Of a DNA stretch of 64,000 nucleotides, positions 35,297 to 45,694 are shown piece by piece. The position numbers were made by a program, and so were the translations under genes. Each line of letters begins with the position of its first letter. Position 1 is the stretch's first letter. The stretch is from Flavobacterium foetidum (GTDB lineage Bacteria > Bacteroidota > Bacteroidia > Flavobacteriales > Flavobacteriaceae): contig NZ_SJTF01000018.1 of the NCBI RefSeq assembly GCF_004634245.1, positions 1 through 64,000 on the forward strand, given 5' to 3'. Under the pieces are notes generated by a model. It was given only the letters and a program-made list of their open reading frames with translations. It was not told where the DNA came from and did not search any database.

Positions 35297-36637
35297 TTAA
35301 TTCTCGTTTTTCCAGTTCAGCCTGTCTTGCTGGCTATATTGCCAAGGCGCCCCGTTGTTTTCTATATTGGTCATCATGGCATTCAAAGACATTGGTGCGG
35401 CACTCTGCTCCATCACCAAAAATCTGCGCATATCCATAATAATAGATAACGGACTGATATTTACTGGGCATTCTTCTACGCATGCATTGCACGAAGTGCA
35501 AGCCCATAATTCTTCTGGAGTAATATAATCGTTTAACAAGGCTTTGTTATCAGGAACAAAAGTGCCTTTATTGGCATCAATGTTTTTACCAACTTCTGTC
35601 AAACGATCTCTTGTATCCATCATGATTTTACGTGGAGATAATTTTTTCCCTGTCTGATTGGCAGGACATGCGGCCGTACAACGTCCGCATTCTGTGCAGG
35701 TATATGCGTTTAGCAATTGCACCCAATTCAAATCCTGCACATCGCTAGCTCCAAATTTGGCGGGAGCAGCATTCTCATCTGTTGGAGGCGCTGCCGCAAA
35801 AGGATCGGCATTTGGATCCATCATTAATTTGACCTCATTGGTTACCGAAGCCAAGTTGTCGAACTGCCCTTGAGGTTTCAAATTTGCATAATACGTATTT
35901 GGGAAAGCCAAAAGAATGTGCAAGTGTTTTGAGAAGTACAAGTAGTTCATAAAAACCAAAATACCAGCAATATGCAACCACCAAAACACTTCAAATAAAA
36001 GTCCAACCAATTCATTTGACATACCATTAAAAATAGGCGCAATAAATTGACTTACGGGATAACTTCCAGCTTTATGAAAATGCGAATATCCTCCAGGAAC
36101 ATTCTGCAGATGCAAATCTGAAGCATTCATGAGCAGAAACAATATCATTAATACTGTCTCAAAATATAAAATGTAATTGGCATCGCTTTTTGGAAAACCA
36201 GTTAAATCAGAATGTATAAAACGTTTTAATCTGATAAAGTTTCGTCTAAGCCAAAATACTGTAACAGAAAAAATCACCAGTATCGCCAATATTTCGAATG
36301 AAGCAATCAGTACATCATAAACTACACCCAAATAAGGCGCAAAAATTCTATGAGTGCCAAATAAACCATCGATGATGATTTCTAGCAATTCGATATTAAT
36401 AATTATAAAACCTACATAAACAAAAATATGCAGTATCCCGGCTACAGGTCTCTTCACCATTTTTGACTGCCCAAGTGCAATCATAGCCATATTTTTCCAA
36501 CGAGCTTTAGGATTATCTTTTCGGTCTACATCAACTCCCAAGTTAATGTTTCGGATGATCTTTTTTACGCTCGCTGCAAAAAAGCCGAAACCCGCTATAA
36601 GAAGTATTGCGAATAAAATATTATCTAAATAACTCAT
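35297..36637 (-). CDS. Membrane (Fe-S)-binding protein, HdrE/NarI–HdrC-like
   Basis: 446 residues. The N-terminal ~265 residues have about five membrane helices with histidines that could hold haem (GILHIFVYVGF, WWLHIAGILVF). A C-terminal cytoplasmic domain holds two [4Fe-4S] cysteine sets: CTECGRCTAACP near 311–322 and CTSCNACVEECP near 378–389. Together with the adjacent CCG protein this makes a split version of quinone-linked HdrDE/GlcF-type complexes. The genes flank an MCE protein (6-bp gap) and continue the leftward block. Physiological partner unknown. Confidence 0.9.
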   Translation of the reverse strand: MSYLDNILFAILLIAGFGFFAASVKKIIRNINLGVDVDRKDNPKARWKNMAMIALGQSKMVKRPVAGILHIFVYVGFIIINIELLEIIIDGLFGTHRIFAPYLGVVYDVLIASFEILAILVIFSVTVFWLRRNFIRLKRFIHSDLTGFPKSDANYILYFETVLMILFLLMNASDLHLQNVPGGYSHFHKAGSYPVSQFIAPIFNGMSNELVGLLFEVFWWLHIAGILVFMNYLYFSKHLHILLAFPNTYYANLKPQGQFDNLASVTNEVKLMMDPNADPFAAAPPTDENAAPAKFGASDVQDLNWVQLLNAYTCTECGRCTAACPANQTGKKLSPRKIMMDTRDRLTEVGKNIDANKGTFVPDNKALLNDYITPEELWACTSCNACVEECPVNISPLSIIMDMRRFLVMEQSAAPMSLNAMMTNIENNGAPWQYSQQDRLNWKNEN

Positions 36638-36643
36638 TACATA

Positions 36644-37609
36644 TTATTTTTTATCTGTTGAATTTGCATTTTCTGCAGGCGCTACATAAGGTTTGTTTTT
36701 CTTTCCGAAAAGAGAAACATTCACGTAGCGAGTTGGATAAAGACGTACATCCTGAAGCAACAACTCAAGTTCTTTTGAAGTTTTTGCCAAATTGTTGTAC
36801 AAAGCATCATCATTTAATATTTTACCTGCCGTACCTTTTCCAGAATTTAAATTATTCATTAACACATCGACTTTAGCAAGTGTCTGATTAAGATTTCGCA
36901 CTGTTTTGCCTAAATCTGCTTTGTTTAAAGAATCTGAAATCTTGTTGAAGTTATTAGACATTTTATTAAAGTTTGTCACAACTCCATTAATTTGGCCTTT
37001 GTTAGTGTCCAAGATGTTATTTAAAGTTCCAGAAGCTTTATGAAACTGCTCCATCGTTTGAGACAATTCTGCAATTGTTTTCTTTAGGTTCTGCTGCGTC
37101 TGAGTATCCAATGTATTGTTTAATCCAGCCACCAGCTTGTCGATATTTACAAGCATTGCGCTAAGCTTCTGCTCTAGCGGCGCTACTTTACCTCCTAAAG
37201 ATTCTGTAAGCCCTAATTCTACAGCAGACGTTAAAACCTGTCCGTCTTCAGCTGGATCTTTATCAGCAAGGTTTGGAAGGATTTTAATCTGTTTTCCTCC
37301 AATCAAACTTGGAGAATATATAGCCGCTGTACTGGTTTTAGATATTGGAAAATCTGTTTTCAGCTGAAGCTCAACCATTAATTTACCGGTCACTTCATTG
37401 ATAGTGATTTTATTTACTTTCCCGATTGCTAGTCCGTTTAAGGTTACTGGTGCAGATGGAGACAAATCTTCAACATTATCGTATTCGGCATATAATACTT
37501 TATAATTTGTAAAAAGATCTTTCCCTTTTAGAAAACTATATCCCCAAATAAATAATAAAATCGATGCGATGACTAAAATAGCCGTTTTAATTTCTCTTGT
37601 TACTTTCAA
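36644..37609 (-). CDS. MlaD/MCE-domain protein
   Basis: 321 residues. One N-terminal membrane helix (~9–27), an MCE domain at about 35–115 (YAEYDNVEDLSPSAPVTLNG, GLAIGKV), then a long helical region at about 140–290 with heptad-like repeats of Leu, Asn, Lys and Thr. MCE proteins bind or shuttle lipids between membranes; MlaD is the substrate-binding part of the Mla ABC system. No MlaE or MlaF gene is adjacent. The start codon is TTG (37607–37609); no ATG lies before the membrane helix. It precedes the membrane Fe-S gene by 6 bp and follows the amidase gene by 50 bp. Confidence 0.9.
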   Translation of the reverse strand: MKVTREIKTAILVIASILLFIWGYSFLKGKDLFTNYKVLYAEYDNVEDLSPSAPVTLNGLAIGKVNKITINEVTGKLMVELQLKTDFPISKTSTAAIYSPSLIGGKQIKILPNLADKDPAEDGQVLTSAVELGLTESLGGKVAPLEQKLSAMLVNIDKLVAGLNNTLDTQTQQNLKKTIAELSQTMEQFHKASGTLNNILDTNKGQINGVVTNFNKMSNNFNKISDSLNKADLGKTVRNLNQTLAKVDVLMNNLNSGKGTAGKILNDDALYNNLAKTSKELELLLQDVRLYPTRYVNVSLFGKKNKPYVAPAENANSTDKK

Positions 37610-37659
37610 AATTCTTAGTGTTTGTACAAAATTAATATAAATATTCGAACTGACGTCTA

Positions 37660-38775
37660 TTATTTAATTGCGTCCTGAATACTGATTTTTTCACCATCTC
37701 TGGTTGCGGTCAAAAATGCTGCTCCATATCCTTTATTTTTAGCCTCTTGCAGAAATTTTTGAGCTTTTTCATAATCAGAAGTTTCCTCGTAAAAATATTT
37801 ATAGATATTATTTTCATAAATCATCGAAACATTTTTTAATCCTTTAAAGTTTTTTGGCTCCAAAGGTGTTTTTTTGATACTTGCAATAAGCTGTACCTTA
37901 AAGAACGTTCCTTTAGGTTTTGCAGGAGTTGCCGCAACTACGGTTTTTGGCTTGCTTGGCGTTGTGTCTTTTACCGGTTTTGCTTCGTTTGCTTCTCCGC
38001 CAGAACCAAAATACTCACGCTTATAGCTTAAGATTGCTTCTGCAATGGCTCTTGCAATATCGTCTTGTCCTTCTTCAGAATTTAGAATATTACCTTCGGT
38101 TGGGTTAGAAATGAATCCCGTTTCAACCAGAACTCTAGGCATATAAGCTTTATGAAGAACCATAAAAGGTGCTTGTTTTACACCGCCTTGTCTCAGTTTT
38201 TTTCCTAATTTCTCAAAATTATCTTCGATTTTACTCGCCAAAGAAATACTGTTATCCAAATATTCTTCCTGCATCAACGTCATTCCGATCATAGATTCAG
38301 GAGAGTTTGGATCAAAACCTTCATACTTACGTTTATAGTCTTTCTCAAGGGTAATTACTGAGTTCTCTTTTTTTGCAGCTTCGAGATTAGAGGCAACTTT
38401 GCTCAAACCCATTACGTAAGTTTCTGTACCATCGGCAGCAGTATTTTTATTGGCATTGCAATGTATAGAAACAAAAATATTAGAATTTGCACGGTTTGCA
38501 ATGTTTGCTCTTTCAACCAAATCTATAAAAACATCTGTTTTTCTAGTATAGATAACATTAACATTCGGATTAAGCTCTAAAATCTTCCCCACTTTCAAAA
38601 CAATAGCCAAAGCAATATTTTTTTCGATACGACCGCTGTAGACAGCGCCAAAGTCATGATCTCCGTGTCCGGCGTCTAGCGTCACCTTAAAGACATTTGA
38701 CTGACTATGAGCACAAAAAGCCATAATTAATAGAAAAAAAGTAAATATTACCTTAATTTTGTTCAATCTATTCAT
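37660..38775 (-). CDS. N-acetylmuramoyl-L-alanine amidase
   Basis: Cleaves the amide between MurNAc and the stem peptide in cell division or wall recycling. 371 residues from the ATG at 38773–38775; a longer frame adds 22 residues before the signal peptide. Zinc-amidase (Amidase_3) motifs: VTLDAGHGDHDFGA (near 30–43), VFVSIHCNAN, and the catalytic Glu in VLVETGFISN. A C-terminal SPOR-like segment (KVQLIASIKKTPLEP to the end) would bind denuded peptidoglycan. It is divergent from the LptD-like gene, two envelope genes sharing one intergenic region. Confidence 0.94.
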   Translation of the reverse strand: MNRLNKIKVIFTFFLLIMAFCAHSQSNVFKVTLDAGHGDHDFGAVYSGRIEKNIALAIVLKVGKILELNPNVNVIYTRKTDVFIDLVERANIANRANSNIFVSIHCNANKNTAADGTETYVMGLSKVASNLEAAKKENSVITLEKDYKRKYEGFDPNSPESMIGMTLMQEEYLDNSISLASKIEDNFEKLGKKLRQGGVKQAPFMVLHKAYMPRVLVETGFISNPTEGNILNSEEGQDDIARAIAEAILSYKREYFGSGGEANEAKPVKDTTPSKPKTVVAATPAKPKGTFFKVQLIASIKKTPLEPKNFKGLKNVSMIYENNIYKYFYEETSDYEKAQKFLQEAKNKGYGAAFLTATRDGEKISIQDAIK

Positions 38776-38852
38776 AAATCCATTAGTTAATTTTAATAAA
38801 ATGCAGCTGTTATAATTTTTACAATTGATTATTTTTGCCAAAAAATTATATG

Positions 38853-38860
38853 TAAGTTTG
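38853..38860 (+). promoter_or_regulatory. Promoter −7 element before the LptD-like gene
   Basis: TAAGTTTG, a perfect TAnnTTTG match. Its position downstream of TTG 38825 argues that translation starts later, at TTG 38909. Confidence 0.45.
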
Positions 38861-38908
38861 ACATGTCAAAAAACAAGCCATAATTTTACAAAAATAGCAT
38901 TTAAACCT

Positions 38909-41557
38909 TTGCACACAAACTTATTTAATATCGTTTTAATATCATTTTTCCTAACTATAGGTTGTGGTAATTTATATTCGCAGGAGATAAAAAACAAAAA
39001 AAAGCCGGTTCCCGCTGTAAAACAAACAGATAAACCGGCTGCATCTATAACAGACACCATCAAACTTGATACTGTAAAACCAAAAAAGACATTTTTGGAT
39101 GGTAAAGTGCGATATGTAGCAAAAGATTATGCCAAAATAGACCAAAAGAACAAACTCATTACTTTATACAACGAAGCAGAACTTTATTACAAAGATGTAG
39201 AACTGAAATCGGGTATTATAGTTCTCAACTACGAAAAAGATGAAGTTTATGCCGGCCGAATTAAGGATTCTGCGGGCGTATTGGTTCAATATCCAAACTT
39301 TAAGCAAGGAGAAAGCGAAGTACAACCAGATTCTATTCGCTTTAATTTTAAAACAAAAAAAGCCTTAATTTATAATTCAAGAACCAAGCAAGGCGAACTA
39401 AACATCAAAGCGAGTGTTACCAAAAAAGAAAACGATTCTACGTATTTTCTAAAGGGCGCCCGTATTACAACGGCAGAAGATATCGACAACCCAGAATACT
39501 ACTTTAGAACTAGTAAAATCAAATTTGTCCCTGGTAAAAAAATCGTTACTGGATTGACACAAATGGTTATTGCTGATGTGCCCACACCACTGGCGCTTCC
39601 ATACGGATATTTTCCTTTAAGCAAAGAGAAAAGTGTTTCGGGAATCATTGTTCCGAGTTACAACGACTCAAACACTAGAGGGTTTTCTTTGCAGAACGGG
39701 GGTTACTATTTCGCTTTAAGCGATAATTACGATTTGACCGTCCTCGGAGATTATTATACCAATGGAAGTTATGCCATGCGTTTTGAATCGGCTTATGCAA
39801 CACGCTACAAATATCGGGGAAATGTCAATATTCGTTATGAAAACCTGATCAGCAGTGAACGTGGTTATCCCGATTACAGCAAACAAAACATTTACAACAT
39901 TCAATGGTCGCATTCTAGAGACACAAAATCGAACCCAAATTCGACTTTCTCAGCTTCGGTAAACATGGGATCGAGTAAGTATTTCAAGCGTTCCATTAAC
40001 CAAGCAAACGTCGGATCTAACCTGAACAATACGTTGAGTTCGTCTATTTCATACAATAAGACGTTTAATACTATTCCGGGGTCTCGTATAGCTTTGACCG
40101 CAACGCATCAGCAGAATACACAGACAGAAGAAATCATAATGACATTACCTTCGCTTCAGGGAAGTATTGACCGTATCTATCCTTTTGCCGGAAGAGATGG
40201 TCAAAAAAAGGGTTTTATCAAAAACATCAATTTACAATACAACGTAAGCGGTAAAAACTATTTTAAGACAAGCGATTCCTTGTTTTTTAAACCTCAAATG
40301 TTTAAAGATGCACAAATTGGTATGCAACACAGCATTCCGATTAGCACGAACTTTAAATTATTCAAGTATTTTAGTGCCGGTGCTTCCACAAATTATCAGG
40401 AAACATGGGTAACCAAAACTATAAAAAAAGAATTTGACGAAACAGAAGGAAGAGTAACCGACAAAGTTGTTGATGGTTTTGATGCTTACAGAACTTATAA
40501 CTTCAGCACCAATTTAGGAACTACTATTTACGGTACCTACGACTTTGGAAGCGATAAAAAAATCCAAGCAATCAGGCACGTTATGCGTCCGAGCATTACG
40601 TATGCCTACACGCCAAGTTTTGAGCGCTATTACGACACTTATGCTGTAGATGCGACCGGAATTATAACTTCTCAATATTCTCGTTTTGACGGCGGTCTTT
40701 TTAGCGCGCCAGGAAAAGACAATTCTAATATTGTCGGTATCGCATTAAGCAACACTTTCGAGGCAAAGGTGAGAGATCGCGATAGCACAAAAACAGAGCC
40801 TAAAAAAGTAATGCTGCTGAACAATTTAAATTTCAGCACAAGCTATAATTTTAACGCTGACGGAAAAACTACTTTTGCGTGGCAACCAGTTTTAGTAAGT
40901 GGTGGTACACAGTTTTTTGACAATAAGCTGAACATGAATTTTGGCGCCACCCTTGATCCGTACGCGATTGACAATGGAGGTAACAAAATGAACAAATATA
41001 ATATTGAAAACGGAGGGAGCCTTTTTAGAATGACAAGCGCCAACCTTACTTTAAATTATTCATTTTCAAACAAAGGCGGCGACAAGGAAAAGAACACTCA
41101 AAGTCAGCGGAATGGAGGACGTAACGATGACTTGTTTGGAACCAATACCGATTTGAACGACAGCAGGAACAGCCAATTTGCCAATGATCCTGAACGAGAA
41201 GATGATGTCATTACCGAATTTTTCAATTCGAAGATTCCGTGGGACATGACGCTGGCCTACTCCTTAACTTATCAAAACACTAATAGAGAAAGCAGAATCA
41301 GCGGAAACTCTCTAATGGTTTCTGTCAACATGGATATTACGCCTAAATGGAAGGGCGGGGTTTCTACAGGTTATGATTTTGTTCAAAAAGGAGTTACCTT
41401 TACTCAATTCCGTTTTGAAAGAGATTTGTTAAGCTGGAGAATGGCTTTTAACTGGACACCGCTTGGTGTAAATTCAAACTGGAATTTCTTTATCGGAATC
41501 AAATCGGGAATGCTTAGCGACATTAAGTGGAATAAACGAAGCACTTCTAATCGATAA
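38909..41557 (+). CDS. lptD: Putative LPS-assembly protein, LptD-like
   Basis: An outer-membrane protein that inserts lipopolysaccharide into the outer leaflet; 882 residues from the chosen TTG. A signal-like hydrophobic stretch (NLFNIVLISFFLTIG) is followed by an OstA/LptA-like periplasmic beta domain (KNKLITLYNEAELYYKDVEL, EVYAGRI) and a long beta-barrel with many short strands. The start is uncertain: the frame is open from a TTG at 38825, but a −7 element at 38853–38860 favours the TTG at 38909 just before the hydrophobic segment. There is no ATG in this region. The region near residues 735–790 is low-complexity and rich in Asn, Asp and Arg. Confidence 0.85.
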   Translation: MHTNLFNIVLISFFLTIGCGNLYSQEIKNKKKPVPAVKQTDKPAASITDTIKLDTVKPKKTFLDGKVRYVAKDYAKIDQKNKLITLYNEAELYYKDVELKSGIIVLNYEKDEVYAGRIKDSAGVLVQYPNFKQGESEVQPDSIRFNFKTKKALIYNSRTKQGELNIKASVTKKENDSTYFLKGARITTAEDIDNPEYYFRTSKIKFVPGKKIVTGLTQMVIADVPTPLALPYGYFPLSKEKSVSGIIVPSYNDSNTRGFSLQNGGYYFALSDNYDLTVLGDYYTNGSYAMRFESAYATRYKYRGNVNIRYENLISSERGYPDYSKQNIYNIQWSHSRDTKSNPNSTFSASVNMGSSKYFKRSINQANVGSNLNNTLSSSISYNKTFNTIPGSRIALTATHQQNTQTEEIIMTLPSLQGSIDRIYPFAGRDGQKKGFIKNINLQYNVSGKNYFKTSDSLFFKPQMFKDAQIGMQHSIPISTNFKLFKYFSAGASTNYQETWVTKTIKKEFDETEGRVTDKVVDGFDAYRTYNFSTNLGTTIYGTYDFGSDKKIQAIRHVMRPSITYAYTPSFERYYDTYAVDATGIITSQYSRFDGGLFSAPGKDNSNIVGIALSNTFEAKVRDRDSTKTEPKKVMLLNNLNFSTSYNFNADGKTTFAWQPVLVSGGTQFFDNKLNMNFGATLDPYAIDNGGNKMNKYNIENGGSLFRMTSANLTLNYSFSNKGGDKEKNTQSQRNGGRNDDLFGTNTDLNDSRNSQFANDPEREDDVITEFFNSKIPWDMTLAYSLTYQNTNRESRISGNSLMVSVNMDITPKWKGGVSTGYDFVQKGVTFTQFRFERDLLSWRMAFNWTPLGVNSNWNFFIGIKSGMLSDIKWNKRSTSNR

Positions 41558-41580
41558 TAATCGAATTTAAAAATCTTATT

Positions 41581-41961
41581 ATGAAAAAAATCATTTTTAC
41601 AGAAAAGGCTCCGGCTCCAATCGGACCTTATAATCAAGCGGTATTATCTGGAAACACATTATACGCTTCTGGACAGATAGCAATCAATCCTGCTTCAGGA
41701 GAAATAATCACAGACAACATCAACGACGAAACACATCAGGTGATGCAGAACATCGCTGCCATTCTTGAAGCTGCTGGAATGACATTTGAAAATGTCGTGA
41801 AATCCACAATCTTTATTATGGACATGAACAACTTTGGCGCGATAAATACCATTTACGGTTCCTATTTTAACGAAAAAACCGCTCCAGCTCGTGAAACGGT
41901 TCAAGTGGCTTGTCTGCCAAAAAATGTTAATGTAGAGATTTCTATAATTGCAGTGCAATAG
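41581..41961 (+). CDS. ridA: RidA-family enamine/imine deaminase
   Basis: 126 residues, the standard size. RidA hydrolyses reactive enamines such as 2-aminoacrylate formed by PLP enzymes. Motifs: APAPIGPYNQAV (10–21), LYASGQIAINP, and the C-terminal ARETVQVACLPKNVNVEISIIAV containing the carboxylate-binding Arg. It begins 23 bp after the LptD-like gene and may be co-transcribed. Its last 20 bases overlap those of the convergent mgsA gene. Confidence 0.97.
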   Translation: MKKIIFTEKAPAPIGPYNQAVLSGNTLYASGQIAINPASGEIITDNINDETHQVMQNIAAILEAAGMTFENVVKSTIFIMDMNNFGAINTIYGSYFNEKTAPARETVQVACLPKNVNVEISIIAVQ

Positions 41962-42316
41962 CATCTAATAATAATTGTGCCGTTGCTTCATTTGTTGCCA
42001 GCGGCACATTATGCACATCACATACACGAATCAGCATATTGATATCTGCTTCGTGCGGATGACTTGATAAAGGATCTTTAAAAAAGAAAACCATATTTGT
42101 GATTCCTTCTGCTACCCTTCCCGCAATCTGCGCATCGCCTCCTAAAGGTCCCGAAAGCATTCTTTGTGTCTTAAATCCAGCTGCCTCGGCTTTTCCTCCA
42201 GTTGTGCCAGTACCAATCAACCTGATTTTTTCATTATGAAGAACCGCTTCATTTTTAATTAAAAAATCAATCAAATCGGCTTTTTTGCCATCGTGCGCAA
42301 TAATTGCAATTTCCAT
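41942..42316 (-). CDS. mgsA: Methylglyoxal synthase
   Basis: Turns dihydroxyacetone phosphate into methylglyoxal, a bypass releasing phosphate under sugar-phosphate overload. 124 residues from the ATG at 42314–42316; the longer frame begins with a TTG inside the kinase gene. Motifs: AHDGKKADL (near 7–15), GTGTTGG (near 33–39, phosphate loop), and SGPLGGDAQIAG with the catalytic Asp. It starts 10 bp after the GlcNAc kinase stop, so the two are one transcript. Its 3' end overlaps ridA by 20 nt. Confidence 0.95.
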   Translation of the reverse strand: MEIAIIAHDGKKADLIDFLIKNEAVLHNEKIRLIGTGTTGGKAEAAGFKTQRMLSGPLGGDAQIAGRVAEGITNMVFFFKDPLSSHPHEADINMLIRVCDVHNVPLATNEATAQLLLDAIALQL

Positions 42317-42326
42317 AAAACCAGAA

Positions 42327-43178
42327 CTATTGATTAGCGACATGATAAGCAATTAATCCATCGATAGGGCGTCTTAAAACATTCCCTAACTGAAGTTCAT
42401 ATTTATCAAATGTTTCTTGTAATTCTTCCTTTAAATAAAAGGCAATAGAACCCACAAAGTGCACCGGAACTTCTTTACAGTTATCAAATTGCTTGATATA
42501 ATTTTTAACGAAAGATTTCATTCCTTTGAAAATGATTTTTCTGCAGAATTCTGTGTCTTTATGTTTAATTAAAAATTTAGCAAACGTTGCTAGATAAGCG
42601 TTTGGATTTGGCTCTTTGTACAATTTATTTTTAATAAAATCAGCATCCAAATTGTATTCTTTCTCGAACTCGACAGCCAATTCTTTCGGCATTTTGTTGA
42701 AATAGTATTTTCTGATCAATTCTTTTCCGAAAACATTTCCGCTACAGTCGTCCATAGCAATATAACCTAAAGACTGTACTTTCTGGTGCAACACTTTTCC
42801 GTCAAAATAAGAGCAGTTAGAACCTGTCCCTAAAATACAAACAATTGCTTCTTCTCCTTTTGGAGTTGTAGCGTAAACAGCAGCATATGTATCTTCTTGT
42901 ACTTCTACAATTGCATTTACAAAATATTCTTGAAATACCTGCTTTAAAAATTGCTGCATTCTTTCAGTACCGCATCCAGCTCCGTAAAAGAATAAATGAG
43001 TTGCATTTTTTTTGTTTTGTAAAATATCAAAACGATCATTTAATCTCGAAATAATCTCCGGACCGTCAAGAATTTCAGGATTTAATCCTAAAGTTTGTGT
43101 GGTGAATAATACTTTTCCATTATCATCAATTGCAATCCAATCGGCTTTAGTAGATCCACTATCAACTATTAATTTCAT
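42327..43178 (-). CDS. N-acetylglucosamine kinase, BadF/BadG/BcrA/BcrD ATPase family
   Basis: 283-residue sugar kinase of the ASKHA fold: VDSGSTKADW (4–13, phosphate 1), ILGTGSN near 118–124 (adenosine/phosphate 2), and a glycine-bearing late motif. Bacteroidota GlcNAc kinases are typically of this type. The product, GlcNAc-6-phosphate, would feed the NagB–PIG-L fusion about 36 kb away. Co-transcription with mgsA and position beside gapA–pfkA indicate a sugar-phosphate role. Substrate specificity remains an inference. Confidence 0.85.
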   Translation of the reverse strand: MKLIVDSGSTKADWIAIDDNGKVLFTTQTLGLNPEILDGPEIISRLNDRFDILQNKKNATHLFFYGAGCGTERMQQFLKQVFQEYFVNAIVEVQEDTYAAVYATTPKGEEAIVCILGTGSNCSYFDGKVLHQKVQSLGYIAMDDCSGNVFGKELIRKYYFNKMPKELAVEFEKEYNLDADFIKNKLYKEPNPNAYLATFAKFLIKHKDTEFCRKIIFKGMKSFVKNYIKQFDNCKEVPVHFVGSIAFYLKEELQETFDKYELQLGNVLRRPIDGLIAYHVANQ

Positions 43179-43255
43179 TTTGTTTAGTTTTTGGGATTAA
43201 GTCTTCTTAATTTAAAAGTGTATTTTTTACATTAATCAAGAAGTAACAAAATAAG

Positions 43256-43287
43256 AAAATCCCGTTATTTTGAAGTAACGGGATTTT
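43256..43287 (-). terminator. Rho-independent terminator (minus strand)
   Basis: AAAATCCCGTTA (43256–43267) pairs with TAACGGGATTTT (43276–43287). Lies 17 bp past the gapA stop codon. Confidence 0.82.
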
Positions 43288-43303
43288 GCAAAAATATATA
43301 TTA

Positions 43304-44332
<1,029 letters not shown>

Positions 44333-44396
44333 TTATTACACTAATTCAAAGTCTAATTTCCTCACAATAAACTTCTCTTCTTTTAAACTTTTATAT

Positions 44397-45383
44397 TTAT
44401 GTTGACATGATGTCTGATACTCTCAACAATTCTCTGTCTATCTCAGATTTTCCTTTGATAGCCTGTTCCAATGGTGTCAAAATTACTTTGTCTTCTCTTA
44501 CACCCACCATGTAATTTGACTTACCTTCAATCAAAGATTCAACTGCCTTAACACCCAAACGGCTAGCCAAAACACGGTCAAAACAAGATGGAGAACCACC
44601 ACGCTGCATGTGCCCTAAAACAGAGACACGTACATCGTATTCAGGTAAATTAGCTTCAACATAATCTTTTAGTTCAAATACGTTTTTACCAATTTTATCA
44701 CCTTCAGCAATTACCACAATACTTGAAGACTTACCTGATGCTTTACTTTTTTGAAGTGAATCCAATAAACGATCCAATCCTAAATCTTCTTCTGGAATAA
44801 GAATTTCTTCTGCTCCTGCTCCAATACCTGCATTAAGAGCGATATGTCCTGCATCGCGTCCCATCACCTCTACAAAGAACAGACGATTATGCGAACTTGC
44901 AGTATCTCTAATTTTATCAATACAGTCTACAACCGTATTTAATGCTGTATCGTAACCTAAAGTGAAACTTGTACCGTAGATGTCATTATCAATTGTGCCA
45001 GGAATTCCCATTACTGGAAAATCATATTCGGCATTAAAAATCAAACCTCCAGTAAAACTACCGTCTCCGCCAATAACCACCAAAGCATCAACTCCGGCTT
45101 TCAAAAGATTTTCGTGTGCTTTTTTTCTGCCCTCAGGTGTTCTAAAGTCAACAGAACGAGCCGATTTTAAAATCGTTCCCCCTTTGTTTACAATATTATT
45201 TACGCTTCGTGGCCCCATTTCTTTGAAGTCTCCTTCAATCATACCTTGGTAACCTCTATAAATCCCGATGCATTCTATATTATGATAAGCGCAAGTTCGA
45301 ACAACAGATCGTATTGCAGCATTCATTCCAGGTGAATCTCCTCCTGAGGTAAGAACACCTACTTTTTTTATTGTTTTTGGCAT
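44397..45383 (-). CDS. pfkA: ATP-dependent 6-phosphofructokinase
   Basis: 328 residues. Phosphorylates Fru-6-P to Fru-1,6-bisphosphate. Signatures: TSGGDSPGMNAAIR (12–25), GGDGSFTGG (near 104–112), PGTIDNDI (near 128–135, catalytic Asp) and the MGRDAGHIAL region. GGDGS rather than GGDDT indicates the ATP-using type. The upstream 310 bp include a LacI-like palindrome shared with the susC region, hinting at a common sugar-responsive repressor. Confidence 0.98.
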   Translation of the reverse strand: MPKTIKKVGVLTSGGDSPGMNAAIRSVVRTCAYHNIECIGIYRGYQGMIEGDFKEMGPRSVNNIVNKGGTILKSARSVDFRTPEGRKKAHENLLKAGVDALVVIGGDGSFTGGLIFNAEYDFPVMGIPGTIDNDIYGTSFTLGYDTALNTVVDCIDKIRDTASSHNRLFFVEVMGRDAGHIALNAGIGAGAEEILIPEEDLGLDRLLDSLQKSKASGKSSSIVVIAEGDKIGKNVFELKDYVEANLPEYDVRVSVLGHMQRGGSPSCFDRVLASRLGVKAVESLIEGKSNYMVGVREDKVILTPLEQAIKGKSEIDRELLRVSDIMST

Positions 45384-45466
45384 TATTTAAGTATTAAAGT
45401 GTAAAATTAGCAAACATTCAGCACTTTTCGGGTTATGATTATAATAAATTAATCAAATATGTTAAA

Positions 45467-45483
45467 TGCAAACGTTTTCGTTA
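45467..45483. promoter_or_regulatory. LacI-like palindromic site before pfkA
   Basis: TGCAAACGTTTTCGTTA includes the palindrome AAACGTTT. Its minus-strand ACGAAAACGTT is identical to 12088–12098 between susC and the sensor kinase. Candidate operator only. Confidence 0.4.
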
Positions 45484-45640
45484 ATAAGTTTTTTTATAGT
45501 AAAAATTTCATTTACAATAATAAATCGCCCTTTTTTTAATTAAATCGTTAAAATTAACAATACCCGAATTAAGTGTTATAAAAATCAGAAAATCTGGTGT
45601 GACAGAAATAATTCCTAATCAAGCCTATAAATTTAAAATA

Positions 45641-45669
45641 AAAAAAACCATTACGTTACTAATGGTTTT
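45641..45669 (-). terminator. Rho-independent terminator (minus strand)
   Basis: AAAACCATTA (45644–45653) pairs with TAATGGTTTT (45660–45669), with an A-run at 45641–45647. Lies 26 bp past the tamB stop codon. Confidence 0.82.
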
Positions 45670-45694
45670 AGAAATAGCTATTTTTAACAATCTA

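Larger units (their letters stand above)
45384..45694. other. Intergenic region before pfkA and after tamB
   Basis: About 311 bp. Holds the LacI-like site at 45467–45483 and the terminator at 45641–45669. Nothing else recognised. Confidence 0.6.
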
